Shown: one piece after another, positions 26,241 through 34,905 of the stretch | Layout: every line of letters starts with the position of its first letter | How positions within the stretch are numbered: position 1 is the stretch's first letter | NCBI RefSeq assembly: GCF_023015805.1 | Contig: NZ_JALKBA010000006.1 | Span: forward strand, 1-64,000 | DNA: 64,000 nt | Direction of reading: 5' to 3' | Source: Cellulophaga sp. F20128 | Lineage (GTDB): Bacteria > Bacteroidota > Bacteroidia > Flavobacteriales > Flavobacteriaceae | Program-made: the position numbers and the translations under genes | Notes under the pieces: generated by a model | Databases searched by the model: none | What the model was told of the DNA's origin: nothing | Seen by the model: the letters and a program-made list of their open reading frames with translations, nothing else

Positions 26241-26562
26241 TGTGTTTTTTAAGTTAATGCCTCACCATATTGTCAGACATTTCAGCTATAAATAATTTGC
26301 GAATGCTTTCAAAATATTGCGCAAGATAAGTTTATTAGACCCCTTTTCTGACTTTTACAGCATCCTTTTTATGGCCGAAACCCCTTATTAACAACCTATT
26401 TTAGAAATAACCCCCATTAAAATTGATACTCTTTTAAACTTTTTTAAAACCCTAAGAAAGATTTTCTCGTTAGTACGGTAAGAATGTATAAGTTTTTATA
26501 GTTTTGATTCCTGCAGAATTACACATTTATAAATAATAGATTTAAGAGCTGAAAAGCAAAAA
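26241..26562. other. 322-bp divergent intergenic region
   Basis: Separates the MBL pseudogene (minus) from the His-rich gene (plus) and must carry both promoters. I see no open frame and no full TTG/TAnnTTTG pair. Four C-tracts (around 26340, 26381, 26411, 26450) recur at 30-41 base spacing, of unclear meaning. Confidence 0.5.
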
Positions 26563-27000
26563 ATGAGAAGCATAAAACTACATATCATCAAATCCATAGC
26601 CATTGGCATTGGCTTATTGTATGTGCTTCATCCGCTGCAAAACCAAATACAAAGTGGACTACACGCCATTGCTCATGTTATAGATACCTCAACGACGATT
26701 AACCATCATCACTCGCATACACATACAAATTCAACAACCCTTCATTCTCATTTAAGTGAAGGCACACACGAACACCAGTTTATCACCTTTTTTAACGATC
26801 TTTTTGGAGCTTCTGATACAAGTGGTACAGCGACATTCGTTTATGACAATTCTATTGATAAACACATTGTAAATCAGTTCTATTTTACAGTAATAAAACA
26901 CACTACGCCAACAATTTCCTTTTTTTATAGAAGTCCAGATAAAACCTCTAACGGTTATTTGACATCTCTGGATAAACCTCCACAAAGCATAGACGCCTAA
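26563..27000 (+). CDS. His-rich membrane-anchored or exported protein, probable metal-binding partner of the TonB receptor
   Basis: 145 residues. A hydrophobic N-terminal segment (about 8-25, IIKSIAIGIGLLYVLHPL) is a signal or anchor. Residues about 46-73 hold a dense His cluster (NHHHSHTHTN, LHSHLSEGTHEH), the usual signature of zinc, nickel or cobalt binding. The remainder is unfamiliar. It lies 171 bases upstream of a TonB-dependent receptor on the same strand; small His-rich proteins often accompany metal-specific receptors in Bacteroidota. The metal is unknown. Confidence 0.75.
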   Translation: MRSIKLHIIKSIAIGIGLLYVLHPLQNQIQSGLHAIAHVIDTSTTINHHHSHTHTNSTTLHSHLSEGTHEHQFITFFNDLFGASDTSGTATFVYDNSIDKHIVNQFYFTVIKHTTPTISFFYRSPDKTSNGYLTSLDKPPQSIDA

Positions 27001-27043
27001 CAGCTGTTTTTAATTTAAAAAACAGAAAAACAATTAGTTTAAA

Positions 27044-27099
27044 AAAGAATGCTATTATAATGTAGGCTTATGTATGCCTATAGCTCATTAACATTCTTT
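27044..27099. promoter_or_regulatory. Nested inverted repeats upstream of the TonB receptor
   Basis: AAAGAATG (27044-27051) and CATTCTTT (27092-27099) enclose TAGGCTTATGTATGCCTA (27063-27080), an 18-base palindrome with one mismatched pair. A third short inverted repeat, TATAGCG and CGCTTATA, lies at 27139-27157 near the start codon. It could be a metal-regulator operator or a structured 5' leader. Confidence 0.45.
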
Positions 27100-27171
27100 A
27101 TTTCTCAGTATCCTGATATGCTTTATATCTAAAGTGTATATAGCGGCATACGCTTATAAAAAAACGAATAA

Positions 27172-29403
27172 ATGAAAAATTATATCCTATTATATCTATT
27201 TCTTGCCACTTTTATTAGCCTACAGGCTCATGAATTAAACGGCACCATAATTTCAGATAAAAGCACACCATTAGAAGGTGTTGGTGTCTATAATAAAACA
27301 ACAGGTAGCTACACTTACTCCAATGTATCTGGTTATTTTGAATTGGATGATATTTCAGAAAATGATACCATCTTCTTTTACAATCTTGGTTATGCTACCA
27401 AACAAATTACAATTTCAGAGCGCGATTTAAATAGTACCATATCAATACAAATGCAAGAAACGGAGGTGTCTTTAGATCAAGTAGTTTTGGTTTCTAAAGT
27501 AAATACTCTGAGTACCTTTTTAAATGTTGATGTCAAGGCAAATCCGGTGAAATCTTCACAAGAAATATTGCGTAAAGTACCTGGGCTAATTATTGGTCAA
27601 CATGCCGGTGGTGGCAAGGCTGAACAAATATTTTTACGAGGTTTCGATATTGATCATGGTACAGACATTGCCATAAGCGTAGACGGTTTGCCTGTAAATA
27701 TGGTATCGCATGCGCACGGACAGGGGTATGCCGATATGCACTTTATAATTCCAGAAACAGTAGACAATATAGATTTTGGAAAAGGTCCCTATTATGCCAA
27801 TATTGGCAACTTTAACACCGCGGGATACGTGAACCTAAAAACAATGAAAAAACTAGACAAAAACTTGATTTCTGTAGAAGCGGGTCAATTTAACAGCTTA
27901 CGTGCGGTAAGCATGTTAAAATTACTGGAAGAAGATCAAAACAATGCCTACCTAGCGTCTGAGTTGGTGTTAACGGATGGTGTTTTTGAATCACCCCAAA
28001 ATTTTAATAGGATAAACCTAATGGGGCGTTACAATTTTAACAATTATAAAGACCAAGAATTCACTATTACTGCCAGTCATTTTCAAAGCAAATGGGACGC
28101 TTCCGGACAAATACCTCAGCGAGCTGTGGACCAAGGTCTTATTGGCAGGTTTGGAGCTATAGACGATACCGAGGGCGGTAAAACAAGTAGGTCTAACCTA
28201 TGGTTTAATCATACGAAGCAGTATAACAAGCACGAGTCCTTAAGTTCTAAAGCCTATGTTTCTAATTATAATTTTGAGTTGTTCTCTAACTTTACTTTCT
28301 TCTTGGAAGACCCCATAAACGGTGATCAGATCAAACAAAAGGAAGCGCGTAGTATTTTTGGAGCAGAATCTGTTTATGCACGCAGCTTTCATATTGGTGA
28401 TCACAACTCCCAATTAAAACTAGAGGCCGGTTCTGGGTTTCGATATGATGCTATAACTGATGTAGAACTATCACATACCCTAAACAGAAAAACAACCCTT
28501 GAAACCTTTGCCTTAGGAGATATTGATGAAGTAAATATGTATGGTTTTATCAATGCTACCTACAAAAGAAACAAATGGACCATTAACCCTGGTGTTCGCA
28601 TCGATTATTTTAAGAATGATTATGTTGATAAAATCCCTGAGGTTTATACCAGTAAAAGTGAAGACAAAGCTTTTGTTAGTCCCAAGTTAAATTTTATTTA
28701 TGCAGCTTCTCATAAGGTGCAGTTATTCTTAAAATCTGGTATTGGATTTCATTCTAATGATACCCGGGTGGTTACAGCCAATACTGGCAGGGAAATATTA
28801 CCCGCTGCTTTTGGTAATGATCTAGGTGTACTTTTGAAACCATCATCTAACTTATTGATTAATGCCTCCTTATGGAGTTTGTTCTTAGAGCAGGAGTTTG
28901 TCTATGTAGGTGATGCAGGAATTGTAGAACCCAGTGGTAAAACACAACGTTATGGGATAGATGTAGGATTTAGATACAATCTATCCGATCATTTTTATTT
29001 GTTTAGTGATCTTAATTACGCCCATGCCCGAAGTACAGAAGACCCAGATGGAGAAAATTATATTCCGTTAGCACCGTCTTTAACTTCCGTAGGAGGTATT
29101 ACTTTTAAAAATTTATCCAAATTTTCTGGTGCCTTAAGCTACAGGTATGTGAAGGATAGACCTGCTAATGAAGACAATTCTATTGTGGCTTCTGGCTATT
29201 TTTTAACAGATTTTAATATCAACTACAATACTAAAAACTGGACTTATGGAGTTATAGTAGAGAATATGTTTGATACGGAGTGGAACGAAAGTCAGTTTGC
29301 TACTGAAACAAGGTTGTTTGATGAAGACAATGCGGTAGACGAAATTCATTTTACACCAGGAACTCCATTCTTTATAAAAGCCAAAGTTTCCGTTACTTTT
29401 TAA
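27172..29403 (+). CDS. TonB-dependent outer membrane receptor, probably for a metal ion or complex
   Basis: 743 residues with a signal peptide (about 1-19, ending LQAHELNG). A carboxypeptidase-regulatory-like domain (about 20-100) precedes the plug (about 115-220: QEILRKVPGLIIGQHAGGG, IFLRGFDIDHGTD) and a 22-strand-type barrel ending FIKAKVSVTF. Length is shorter than SusC, as for siderophore or metal receptors, and there is no SusD partner. The plug carries several His residues (SHAHGQGYADMHF), fitting metal recognition like that of ZnuD-type receptors (inference). The upstream His-rich gene and the operator-like repeats support regulated metal uptake. Confidence 0.9.
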   Translation: MKNYILLYLFLATFISLQAHELNGTIISDKSTPLEGVGVYNKTTGSYTYSNVSGYFELDDISENDTIFFYNLGYATKQITISERDLNSTISIQMQETEVSLDQVVLVSKVNTLSTFLNVDVKANPVKSSQEILRKVPGLIIGQHAGGGKAEQIFLRGFDIDHGTDIAISVDGLPVNMVSHAHGQGYADMHFIIPETVDNIDFGKGPYYANIGNFNTAGYVNLKTMKKLDKNLISVEAGQFNSLRAVSMLKLLEEDQNNAYLASELVLTDGVFESPQNFNRINLMGRYNFNNYKDQEFTITASHFQSKWDASGQIPQRAVDQGLIGRFGAIDDTEGGKTSRSNLWFNHTKQYNKHESLSSKAYVSNYNFELFSNFTFFLEDPINGDQIKQKEARSIFGAESVYARSFHIGDHNSQLKLEAGSGFRYDAITDVELSHTLNRKTTLETFALGDIDEVNMYGFINATYKRNKWTINPGVRIDYFKNDYVDKIPEVYTSKSEDKAFVSPKLNFIYAASHKVQLFLKSGIGFHSNDTRVVTANTGREILPAAFGNDLGVLLKPSSNLLINASLWSLFLEQEFVYVGDAGIVEPSGKTQRYGIDVGFRYNLSDHFYLFSDLNYAHARSTEDPDGENYIPLAPSLTSVGGITFKNLSKFSGALSYRYVKDRPANEDNSIVASGYFLTDFNINYNTKNWTYGVIVENMFDTEWNESQFATETRLFDEDNAVDEIHFTPGTPFFIKAKVSVTF

Positions 29404-29425
29404 AAACGGCATTTTTATTGCACCC

Positions 29426-29456
29426 AAACCCACAGTAATTGCTGTGGGTTTATTTT
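29426..29456 (+). terminator. Terminator of the TonB receptor gene
   Basis: AAACCCACAG and CTGTGGGTTT form a 10-bp perfect stem with a six-base loop, followed by TATTTTC on the plus strand. Confidence 0.75.
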
Positions 29457-29489
29457 CTTCCAATTGTTTCAGATTAACCACATTGTAAA

Positions 29490-29527
29490 AAATAACGTAT
29501 ATTTATTTGTCAACCTTTACGTTATTT
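29490..29527. promoter_or_regulatory. 10-bp inverted repeat directly before a start codon
   Basis: AAATAACGTA (29490-29499) and TACGTTATTT (29518-29527) are exact complements, and the second arm ends one base before ATG 29529. It can be an operator or an mRNA hairpin covering the start region. Confidence 0.5.
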
Positions 29528-29528
29528 A

Positions 29529-29954
29529 ATGATAAAAAAACTATTTTTTATACTCTTTTGTTGCATTCTTTTCTCTTGTACTACTAAAAACAAGGAGGAG
29601 AAAAATAGCCCCTATATTTGGAAAACAATAAAGGTTAGAGCAACGGCCTATAACTCCTTGGCCTACCAAACATCATCACAGCCACAAATTGCCGCTTGGG
29701 GAGATAGTCTTAAACCTGGAATGCAATGCATTGCAGTTTCTAGAGACTTATTGGCTTTGGGACTTGAACGAAATACAGAGGTAAAATTAGCCGGCTTTAC
29801 TGGTATTTTTTTGGTGAAAGATAAAATGCATTCCAAATGGCGAAACAGAATAGACATTTATATGGGTGTTGATGTAAAAAAAGCAAAAAAATGGGGTGTA
29901 AAAAAAATCAATATTTCCTATAAAGTTTTAAAAGATACTACAGAGCTGCACTAA
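29529..29954 (+). CDS. 3D-domain (double-psi beta-barrel) lipoprotein
   Basis: 141 residues. The N-terminal signal ends LFSC with lipidation at about Cys17. From about 35 the 3D domain is seen: VRATAYNSLAYQTSSQP, AWGDSLKPGMQCIAVSRDLL and VKDKMHSKWRNRIDIYMG with the clustered Asp residues that name the domain. Related domains occur in lytic transglycosylase MltA and RlpA and act on or bind peptidoglycan. Probably an envelope protein; whether it has enzyme activity is open. The gene is single, flanked by a terminator and an inverted repeat. Confidence 0.85.
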   Translation: MIKKLFFILFCCILFSCTTKNKEEKNSPYIWKTIKVRATAYNSLAYQTSSQPQIAAWGDSLKPGMQCIAVSRDLLALGLERNTEVKLAGFTGIFLVKDKMHSKWRNRIDIYMGVDVKKAKKWGVKKINISYKVLKDTTELH

Positions 29955-29960
29955 ATATTG

Positions 29961-30842
29961 TTATTCCCCCTTTTTATAACGGCCAAAGCCATATATATTT
30001 TGATGTACAAAATCTTTTGGAAATTGTTCGTCGCCTTCAAACCCTAACGCTATGGTTCCACTATCTTCTGGAATGTAATTGGTTTTAAATATATAGTCCC
30101 ACAGGCTTAAACTAATTCCAAAATTAACACCGTATTTGCCTTCTGGCAAGGTATACGCATGATGGTATAAGTGCATCACCGGGTTATTTAAGATGTATTT
30201 TAAAGGGCCCCATGTTATTTTGATGTTGGAATGGTTAAAATGGCCGATGGCAATCGCAAAAAAGTGAACAATATATGCCTGTTCTGGTTCAAATCCGCCT
30301 AAGATCATAACGCCAAATGTTTTCAAAGGTTTGTAAAGGATATTCTCCATCCAATGGTACCGTAAATGTGCGGCAAATCCCATTTCTTTAACACTGTGAT
30401 GCACTTTATGAAAATTCCATAAAAATGGAAATTTATGCAATAACACATGGGTAAACCACTGTACAAAGTCTAAGACAATAAAGAAAACCAACAATTGCAA
30501 CCATGCATTCCATTCCGAAATATTGATCAACGCTAGACTTTTTGCTGTAATGCTGATATCTGTGAAGAACACAGCTAAAATTTTATAAAAACCACTGATT
30601 ACAATAGAAAACAGAAAGAAATTAAAGAACATATAGAAAAAATCCAACCAAAAATCTTTGCGAAATATAGCCTGTTGTTTGCGCCAAGGAAATCCTATTT
30701 CTAAGCCCCAAACAAACAGTGAAATAAGAATAAGTCCCCAAAAGTAATTGGTATACCACGGCACATCAAAAACAATAGACTTCCACGTCCAATTTATGGT
30801 GCCTACAAATGCATTCGTAAAAGCTTCACTATATTTTTCCAT
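29961..30842 (-). CDS. Sterol desaturase/fatty acid hydroxylase family membrane protein
   Basis: 293 residues with about four membrane helices. The histidine clusters that hold the di-iron site are in place: HVLLH (about 132-136), HKVHH (about 145-149), HFFAIAIGHFNH and HLYHHAY. The family hydroxylates or desaturates lipids, for example fatty acids, carotenoids or sterol-like compounds; the substrate cannot be assigned. The gene is single and convergent with the 3D-domain gene. Confidence 0.9.
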   Translation of the reverse strand: MEKYSEAFTNAFVGTINWTWKSIVFDVPWYTNYFWGLILISLFVWGLEIGFPWRKQQAIFRKDFWLDFFYMFFNFFLFSIVISGFYKILAVFFTDISITAKSLALINISEWNAWLQLLVFFIVLDFVQWFTHVLLHKFPFLWNFHKVHHSVKEMGFAAHLRYHWMENILYKPLKTFGVMILGGFEPEQAYIVHFFAIAIGHFNHSNIKITWGPLKYILNNPVMHLYHHAYTLPEGKYGVNFGISLSLWDYIFKTNYIPEDSGTIALGFEGDEQFPKDFVHQNIYGFGRYKKGE

Positions 30843-30952
30843 TATAAATTGTCAATCCTTAGGAATCCGCTGTAACAGTCGGCTAATTTATAAATTTCCT
30901 TACTTTAGTGCACTAAGTCGTATTTATAGTGATTACTAACAAGGGACCTGTA

Positions 30953-31708
30953 CTACTTAGCAACCATTAAACCGCTAATGATGCTGTCTAAAGCCGTAAA
31001 CATCTGCATATGACCTTCTGCGTTAGGATGTAGATAATCTGGCATCAACACTCTTTTAACGTTCCCAAGACTATCTGTAAAGGTCGAACTAATATCAATA
31101 TAGGTCAAGTTTTTGTTCTTTTTAGGAAATTTAGAAATAAGGGCGTTTGTTTCCTTATTCACCGTATTTCTATGGTTTGGTTTATAGCCATAGGGCAAAA
31201 TGCCCATAATCACAATTTTAGTATTTGGCAGTTTTTCAGTTACAATCTCACATATTGTAGAAATACCATCTGCCAATTCTTCTGGAGTACTAATCGTTAA
31301 ATAATGATTGCCATCTGTATTATTAGTTCCAATTAACAAGACGGCTACTTTTGGGTTAATATCCTCTAGTAACCCATTGTTTAACCTCCAAATCAAGTTT
31401 TCTGTCCGATCCCCAGAAATGCCCATATTTACGGTGCTGTATTTATTTAAGTACCGCTCCCATACTGGAGTACGATCTTCGTTATCTAAAGAATGAAAGA
31501 TAGAATTTCCCAATAAAATTAGCTCTGGGTTTTTCTTCAAATTACTTAGAATTGCCTCGTGTCTCGCAAGCCACCATGCTCCTTCACCTTGTACCGACAT
31601 GGTAGCGAGATTACCGACAACTCCTTCATTTTTGTTGTTATTCTTTTTAGGAGAACAACTCCATAGTACCACGCTTATAAGTAGTACAACACCTATTCTT
31701 TTCTTCAT
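30953..31708 (-). CDS. SGNH/GDSL hydrolase lipoprotein
   Basis: 251 residues from ATG 31708; a GTG eight codons earlier is rejected because it spoils the signal. Lipobox LWSC puts the lipid on about Cys18. SGNH blocks: LLGNSIFHSL with the catalytic Ser (the usual Asp before it is Asn), GISGDRTENLIWRL, LLIGTNN and PDYLHPNAEGH with the Asp/His pair. The family removes acyl groups, often acetyl esters from glycans. It follows uxaB by 26 bases in the same direction, so it probably deacetylates the same sulfated, uronate-containing glycan (inference). Confidence 0.9.
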   Translation of the reverse strand: MKKRIGVVLLISVVLWSCSPKKNNNKNEGVVGNLATMSVQGEGAWWLARHEAILSNLKKNPELILLGNSIFHSLDNEDRTPVWERYLNKYSTVNMGISGDRTENLIWRLNNGLLEDINPKVAVLLIGTNNTDGNHYLTISTPEELADGISTICEIVTEKLPNTKIVIMGILPYGYKPNHRNTVNKETNALISKFPKKNKNLTYIDISSTFTDSLGNVKRVLMPDYLHPNAEGHMQMFTALDSIISGLMVAK

Positions 31709-31734
31709 ACATTTAATTCTTCCTAGTGCCACTG

Positions 31735-33201
31735 TTAAAACTGTAAAATTGCATTGTTAATTCCTTCTTTTTCAATCTGAAACAAATAGGAAGTTACTTG
31801 GGCAGCTAATCCCTCAACTTCTGTTAAATCTTGTCCCCAAAAACTAGTGTTAGACAATACTGCAGTAACCAAAACAAACATGCTTTCCTCTGTTCCTGCG
31901 TATGTAGACCAAGCTTCCGTAAAGAAGGTCAAAACAGAGCTATCATCTTGTAATGGAATTGGGACTCCGTTTCTATCCCCTTTGTAAAAACGAATCAAAG
32001 CTGCCAAGGAAAAGGTTAATCGTTTGGGCAATTCTCCAGTGTTTTTTAGGTAATCTAGCACCGAAGGCAATACCCTAGTTTTGTATTTTGAAATTGAGTT
32101 TAAGGAAATACTTAAAAGTTTATGTTCTAAAAATGGGTTTTTAAAACGGTCTAACACGTCATTAGCGAAATCTAGAACGGCTGCTTGTGGTAAATCTAGT
32201 GTAGGGCAAATTTCCTGAAACATAGCCTGTCTTAAAAACTCACCAACAACTTTATTTTCAACACTTTGTCGCACATAGTCTATACCAGCCAAATAACCTA
32301 CTGGTACCAAAGATGTATGGGCGCCATTTAATATTTTCACTTTTTGTGTCCGGTACGGTTGCAAATTTTTTGTAAAAATCACATTTAAGTCAGCCGCCTT
32401 CGCCGGAAATTCATTTTCAACGAAATCTGGTCCTTCTATCACCAGCAAATGAAACTGTTCCCCTTCAACAAGCAATTGATCCTTATACCCCAATGCTTTA
32501 GTGATTTCAGCACTTCTATTCGCTGGATATCCCGGGACAATTCGATCTACCAAGGTATTACAAAACACATTAGCTGTGGTGATCCACACTATAAAATTTT
32601 CCTCTAACTTCCAGTTCTTGGCGTGTTTTAAAACGATATTTTGCAACTGGCTGCCATTGTCCTCCACCAACTCACAGGGAATAACAATAAGCCCCTTATC
32701 TGCTTGTCCATTGAAAAACTGATAACGCTTGTACAAAAGGGCGGTTAGTTTCCCTGGAAAGCTTTCTTGTGGCGTATCTGTTAATTGATCGGTTTTGGTA
32801 TACACAATTCCTGCTTCTGTAGTGTTCGAGAACACAAAACGCAAATCAGGATTTTTTGCTTGCTCAAAATAGGTTGAAAAATCACTATAAGGGCTTAGTG
32901 TATCTTGAACAGCATCTATAAGGACATTGTTACTTAGTACAGCTCCTTTTTTTATTCCGTTCAGGCATACCGTATACAATGAATCTTGTGATTTAAAGAG
33001 GGGGATTTGTCCTGCACCTTTTCTCGCTTTAAGCATAAGAATGCCAGCATTGAAAGCTACCGTCTTGTTCATCTCCTGGATCATCCAATCGATAAAGGCA
33101 CGAAGAAAATTTCCATCGCCATATTGTAAAATTTTAATGGGATAGCTTTTTGCAACTACTTGTTTCCTATTTAGCAAAGGGTATGGGGTGTTTGTACTCA
33201 T
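31735..33201 (-). CDS. uxaB: Tagaturonate reductase (altronate oxidoreductase)
   Basis: 488 residues from ATG 33201 (a TTG eleven codons earlier is rejected). Mannitol dehydrogenase superfamily: the NAD-binding start PIKILQYGDGNFLRAFIDWM, then VDRIVPGYP, ILNGAHTSLVPVGYLAG and the C-terminal helical domain. It reduces D-tagaturonate to D-altronate with NADH in galacturonate breakdown. It begins 8 bases after uxaA and belongs to the operon sulfatase-uxaA-uxaB-SGNH. Uronate isomerase UxaC and the KDG kinase/aldolase are not in the window. Confidence 0.92.
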   Translation of the reverse strand: MSTNTPYPLLNRKQVVAKSYPIKILQYGDGNFLRAFIDWMIQEMNKTVAFNAGILMLKARKGAGQIPLFKSQDSLYTVCLNGIKKGAVLSNNVLIDAVQDTLSPYSDFSTYFEQAKNPDLRFVFSNTTEAGIVYTKTDQLTDTPQESFPGKLTALLYKRYQFFNGQADKGLIVIPCELVEDNGSQLQNIVLKHAKNWKLEENFIVWITTANVFCNTLVDRIVPGYPANRSAEITKALGYKDQLLVEGEQFHLLVIEGPDFVENEFPAKAADLNVIFTKNLQPYRTQKVKILNGAHTSLVPVGYLAGIDYVRQSVENKVVGEFLRQAMFQEICPTLDLPQAAVLDFANDVLDRFKNPFLEHKLLSISLNSISKYKTRVLPSVLDYLKNTGELPKRLTFSLAALIRFYKGDRNGVPIPLQDDSSVLTFFTEAWSTYAGTEESMFVLVTAVLSNTSFWGQDLTEVEGLAAQVTSYLFQIEKEGINNAILQF

Positions 33202-33209
33202 TTGTTTTT

Positions 33210-34862
33210 TTATAGTGATACCCCTCTTTTCCAAGGAATAAAATCATTGTTACCTTTTAAAACTGCTTTTGCCATTGTTTTTCCACTAGCGATGTCTATA
33301 AGGTGATCTAACACTTTCTCTCCCATACTTTGTATAGAATCTTCACCACTTATTACAGTACCGGCATTGATATCTATAATATCATTCATCTTGTTAAACA
33401 GGGCCGTATTACTAGATAATTTAATTACGGGTGCAATAGGGTTTCCAGTGGGTGTACCCAAACCAGTGGTAAAGACCACCACAGTACATCCAGAACCCAC
33501 CAAGCCCGTAGTGCTCTCTACATCATTACCTGGTGTACAAAGTAGATTTAAACCTCCCGTGGCGACTTTCTCTGTATAATCCAAAACATCTACAATTGGA
33601 GAGGTACCTCCTTTTTTGGCTGCACCAGCAGATTTCATAGCATCCGTAATTAAGCCGTCTTTTATATTCCCCGGTGACGGATTTTTATCAAAGCCCGAAC
33701 CAACGGCAATGGCCTTTTTTGAATAGGCTCTCATTAAGCTTGAAAATTTTTCAGCTAAAGGCTTTGAAGCACATCGATTTAACAATTCTTGTTCCACCCC
33801 ATTTAATTCCGGAAATTCTGATAATACGGGGGAACCTCCTAAGGCTACTAATAGGTCCGAAGCGTAGCCCAAAGCAGGATTTGCTGAAATTCCAGAAAAC
33901 CCGTCGGATGCACCACATTCCAAGCCTAAAATTAGTTTTGATAAAGGGGCTGGTTTCCGGGTTATTTCATTGGCTTGTATTAAACCTGTAAATGTAAGTT
34001 TAACAGCATCTTCAATAAAAGAACGTTCGTTTTTGCTTTGCTGTTGCTCTAAATAATGTATCGGTTTCGAAAAATTAGGATCCCTTTGCGCAATGGCTTT
34101 TTGTAAAATTGAAGTTTCTGCATTTTGGCAACCTAAACTTAAAATGGTTGCTCCCGCAACATTGGCATTTGTAATGTAGCCTGCCAGTAAATTGCATAAG
34201 GTAGTGGCATCATCTCTGGTACCCCCACAACCGCCATTGTGTCTTAAAAATTTAATACCGTCTACATTAGGGAATACTCTATTTTTTTGTTCCTCTTCTT
34301 TGGTTTGTACAATAGATAAGTCTAATAATTCTTGGGTGCTTGCCCCATTTTTGTAGTGATTAATTAAGGCCTGTGTATCTACATTAAAATCCTTATTTAC
34401 AATATACCCCAAGGCTTCAGACATGGCGCTTTCAATGACATCTAAGTTTCTGTTTTCACAAAAAACCATTGGAATAACAAGCCAATAATTGGCTGTACCT
34501 ACACTTCCGTCTTCCCGATGGTACCCATTAAAAGTTTTGTCTTTATATTTTGTTATGGCTGGTGCGCTCCAATTAAATCCGCTTTTTTCCACTTCATAGG
34601 AGGTAGATGCATGGACCACATTTGTGGTTGTTATGGTAGATCCCTTGGCTATGAATGCTGTTGCCTTGCCCACAAGCACACCATACATATAAATTTCATC
34701 CCCTATCTTAAAATCAACCAAAGCAAATTTATGTTTGGCTTTAATATCTTCCTTTAAAAAAAATAGCTCTCCCTTAACAGTTACTTCTTCTCCCGCAAAC
34801 ATATCCTGTAAAGCTACTATTACAGTATCTTTACGATCGAGTTGCACATACTTATTTGCCAT
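33210..34862 (-). CDS. uxaA: Altronate dehydratase
   Basis: 550 residues. An N-terminal SAF domain (about 5-100) is followed by the UxaA core with NGGCGGTRDDATTLCNLL, LGLECGASDGFSGISANPA and the C-terminal VEGSGCT-like stretch (TGLVGSGCTVVVFTTGLGTPTGNP). It dehydrates D-altronate to 2-keto-3-deoxygluconate, cytoplasmic, iron-dependent. It is second gene of an operon that starts with the sulfatase 43 bases upstream and continues into uxaB 8 bases downstream. Confidence 0.95.
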   Translation of the reverse strand: MANKYVQLDRKDTVIVALQDMFAGEEVTVKGELFFLKEDIKAKHKFALVDFKIGDEIYMYGVLVGKATAFIAKGSTITTTNVVHASTSYEVEKSGFNWSAPAITKYKDKTFNGYHREDGSVGTANYWLVIPMVFCENRNLDVIESAMSEALGYIVNKDFNVDTQALINHYKNGASTQELLDLSIVQTKEEEQKNRVFPNVDGIKFLRHNGGCGGTRDDATTLCNLLAGYITNANVAGATILSLGCQNAETSILQKAIAQRDPNFSKPIHYLEQQQSKNERSFIEDAVKLTFTGLIQANEITRKPAPLSKLILGLECGASDGFSGISANPALGYASDLLVALGGSPVLSEFPELNGVEQELLNRCASKPLAEKFSSLMRAYSKKAIAVGSGFDKNPSPGNIKDGLITDAMKSAGAAKKGGTSPIVDVLDYTEKVATGGLNLLCTPGNDVESTTGLVGSGCTVVVFTTGLGTPTGNPIAPVIKLSSNTALFNKMNDIIDINAGTVISGEDSIQSMGEKVLDHLIDIASGKTMAKAVLKGNNDFIPWKRGVSL

Positions 34863-34905
34863 ACTATTTGTAGTAAATTATACCGTTTGAGGTTGGTTAG
34901 CTGTA

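Noticed and set aside
26340-26452. Four C-tracts at 30-41 base spacing upstream of the His-rich gene
   Set aside because: Spacing is irregular and the flanks differ, so it is not a convincing repeat array or operator set.
33202-33234. TTG-initiated extension of uxaB overlapping uxaA
   Set aside because: The 11 added residues are the tail of the uxaA coding sequence in another frame and are not part of the enzyme fold; ATG 33201 gives a normal enzyme.
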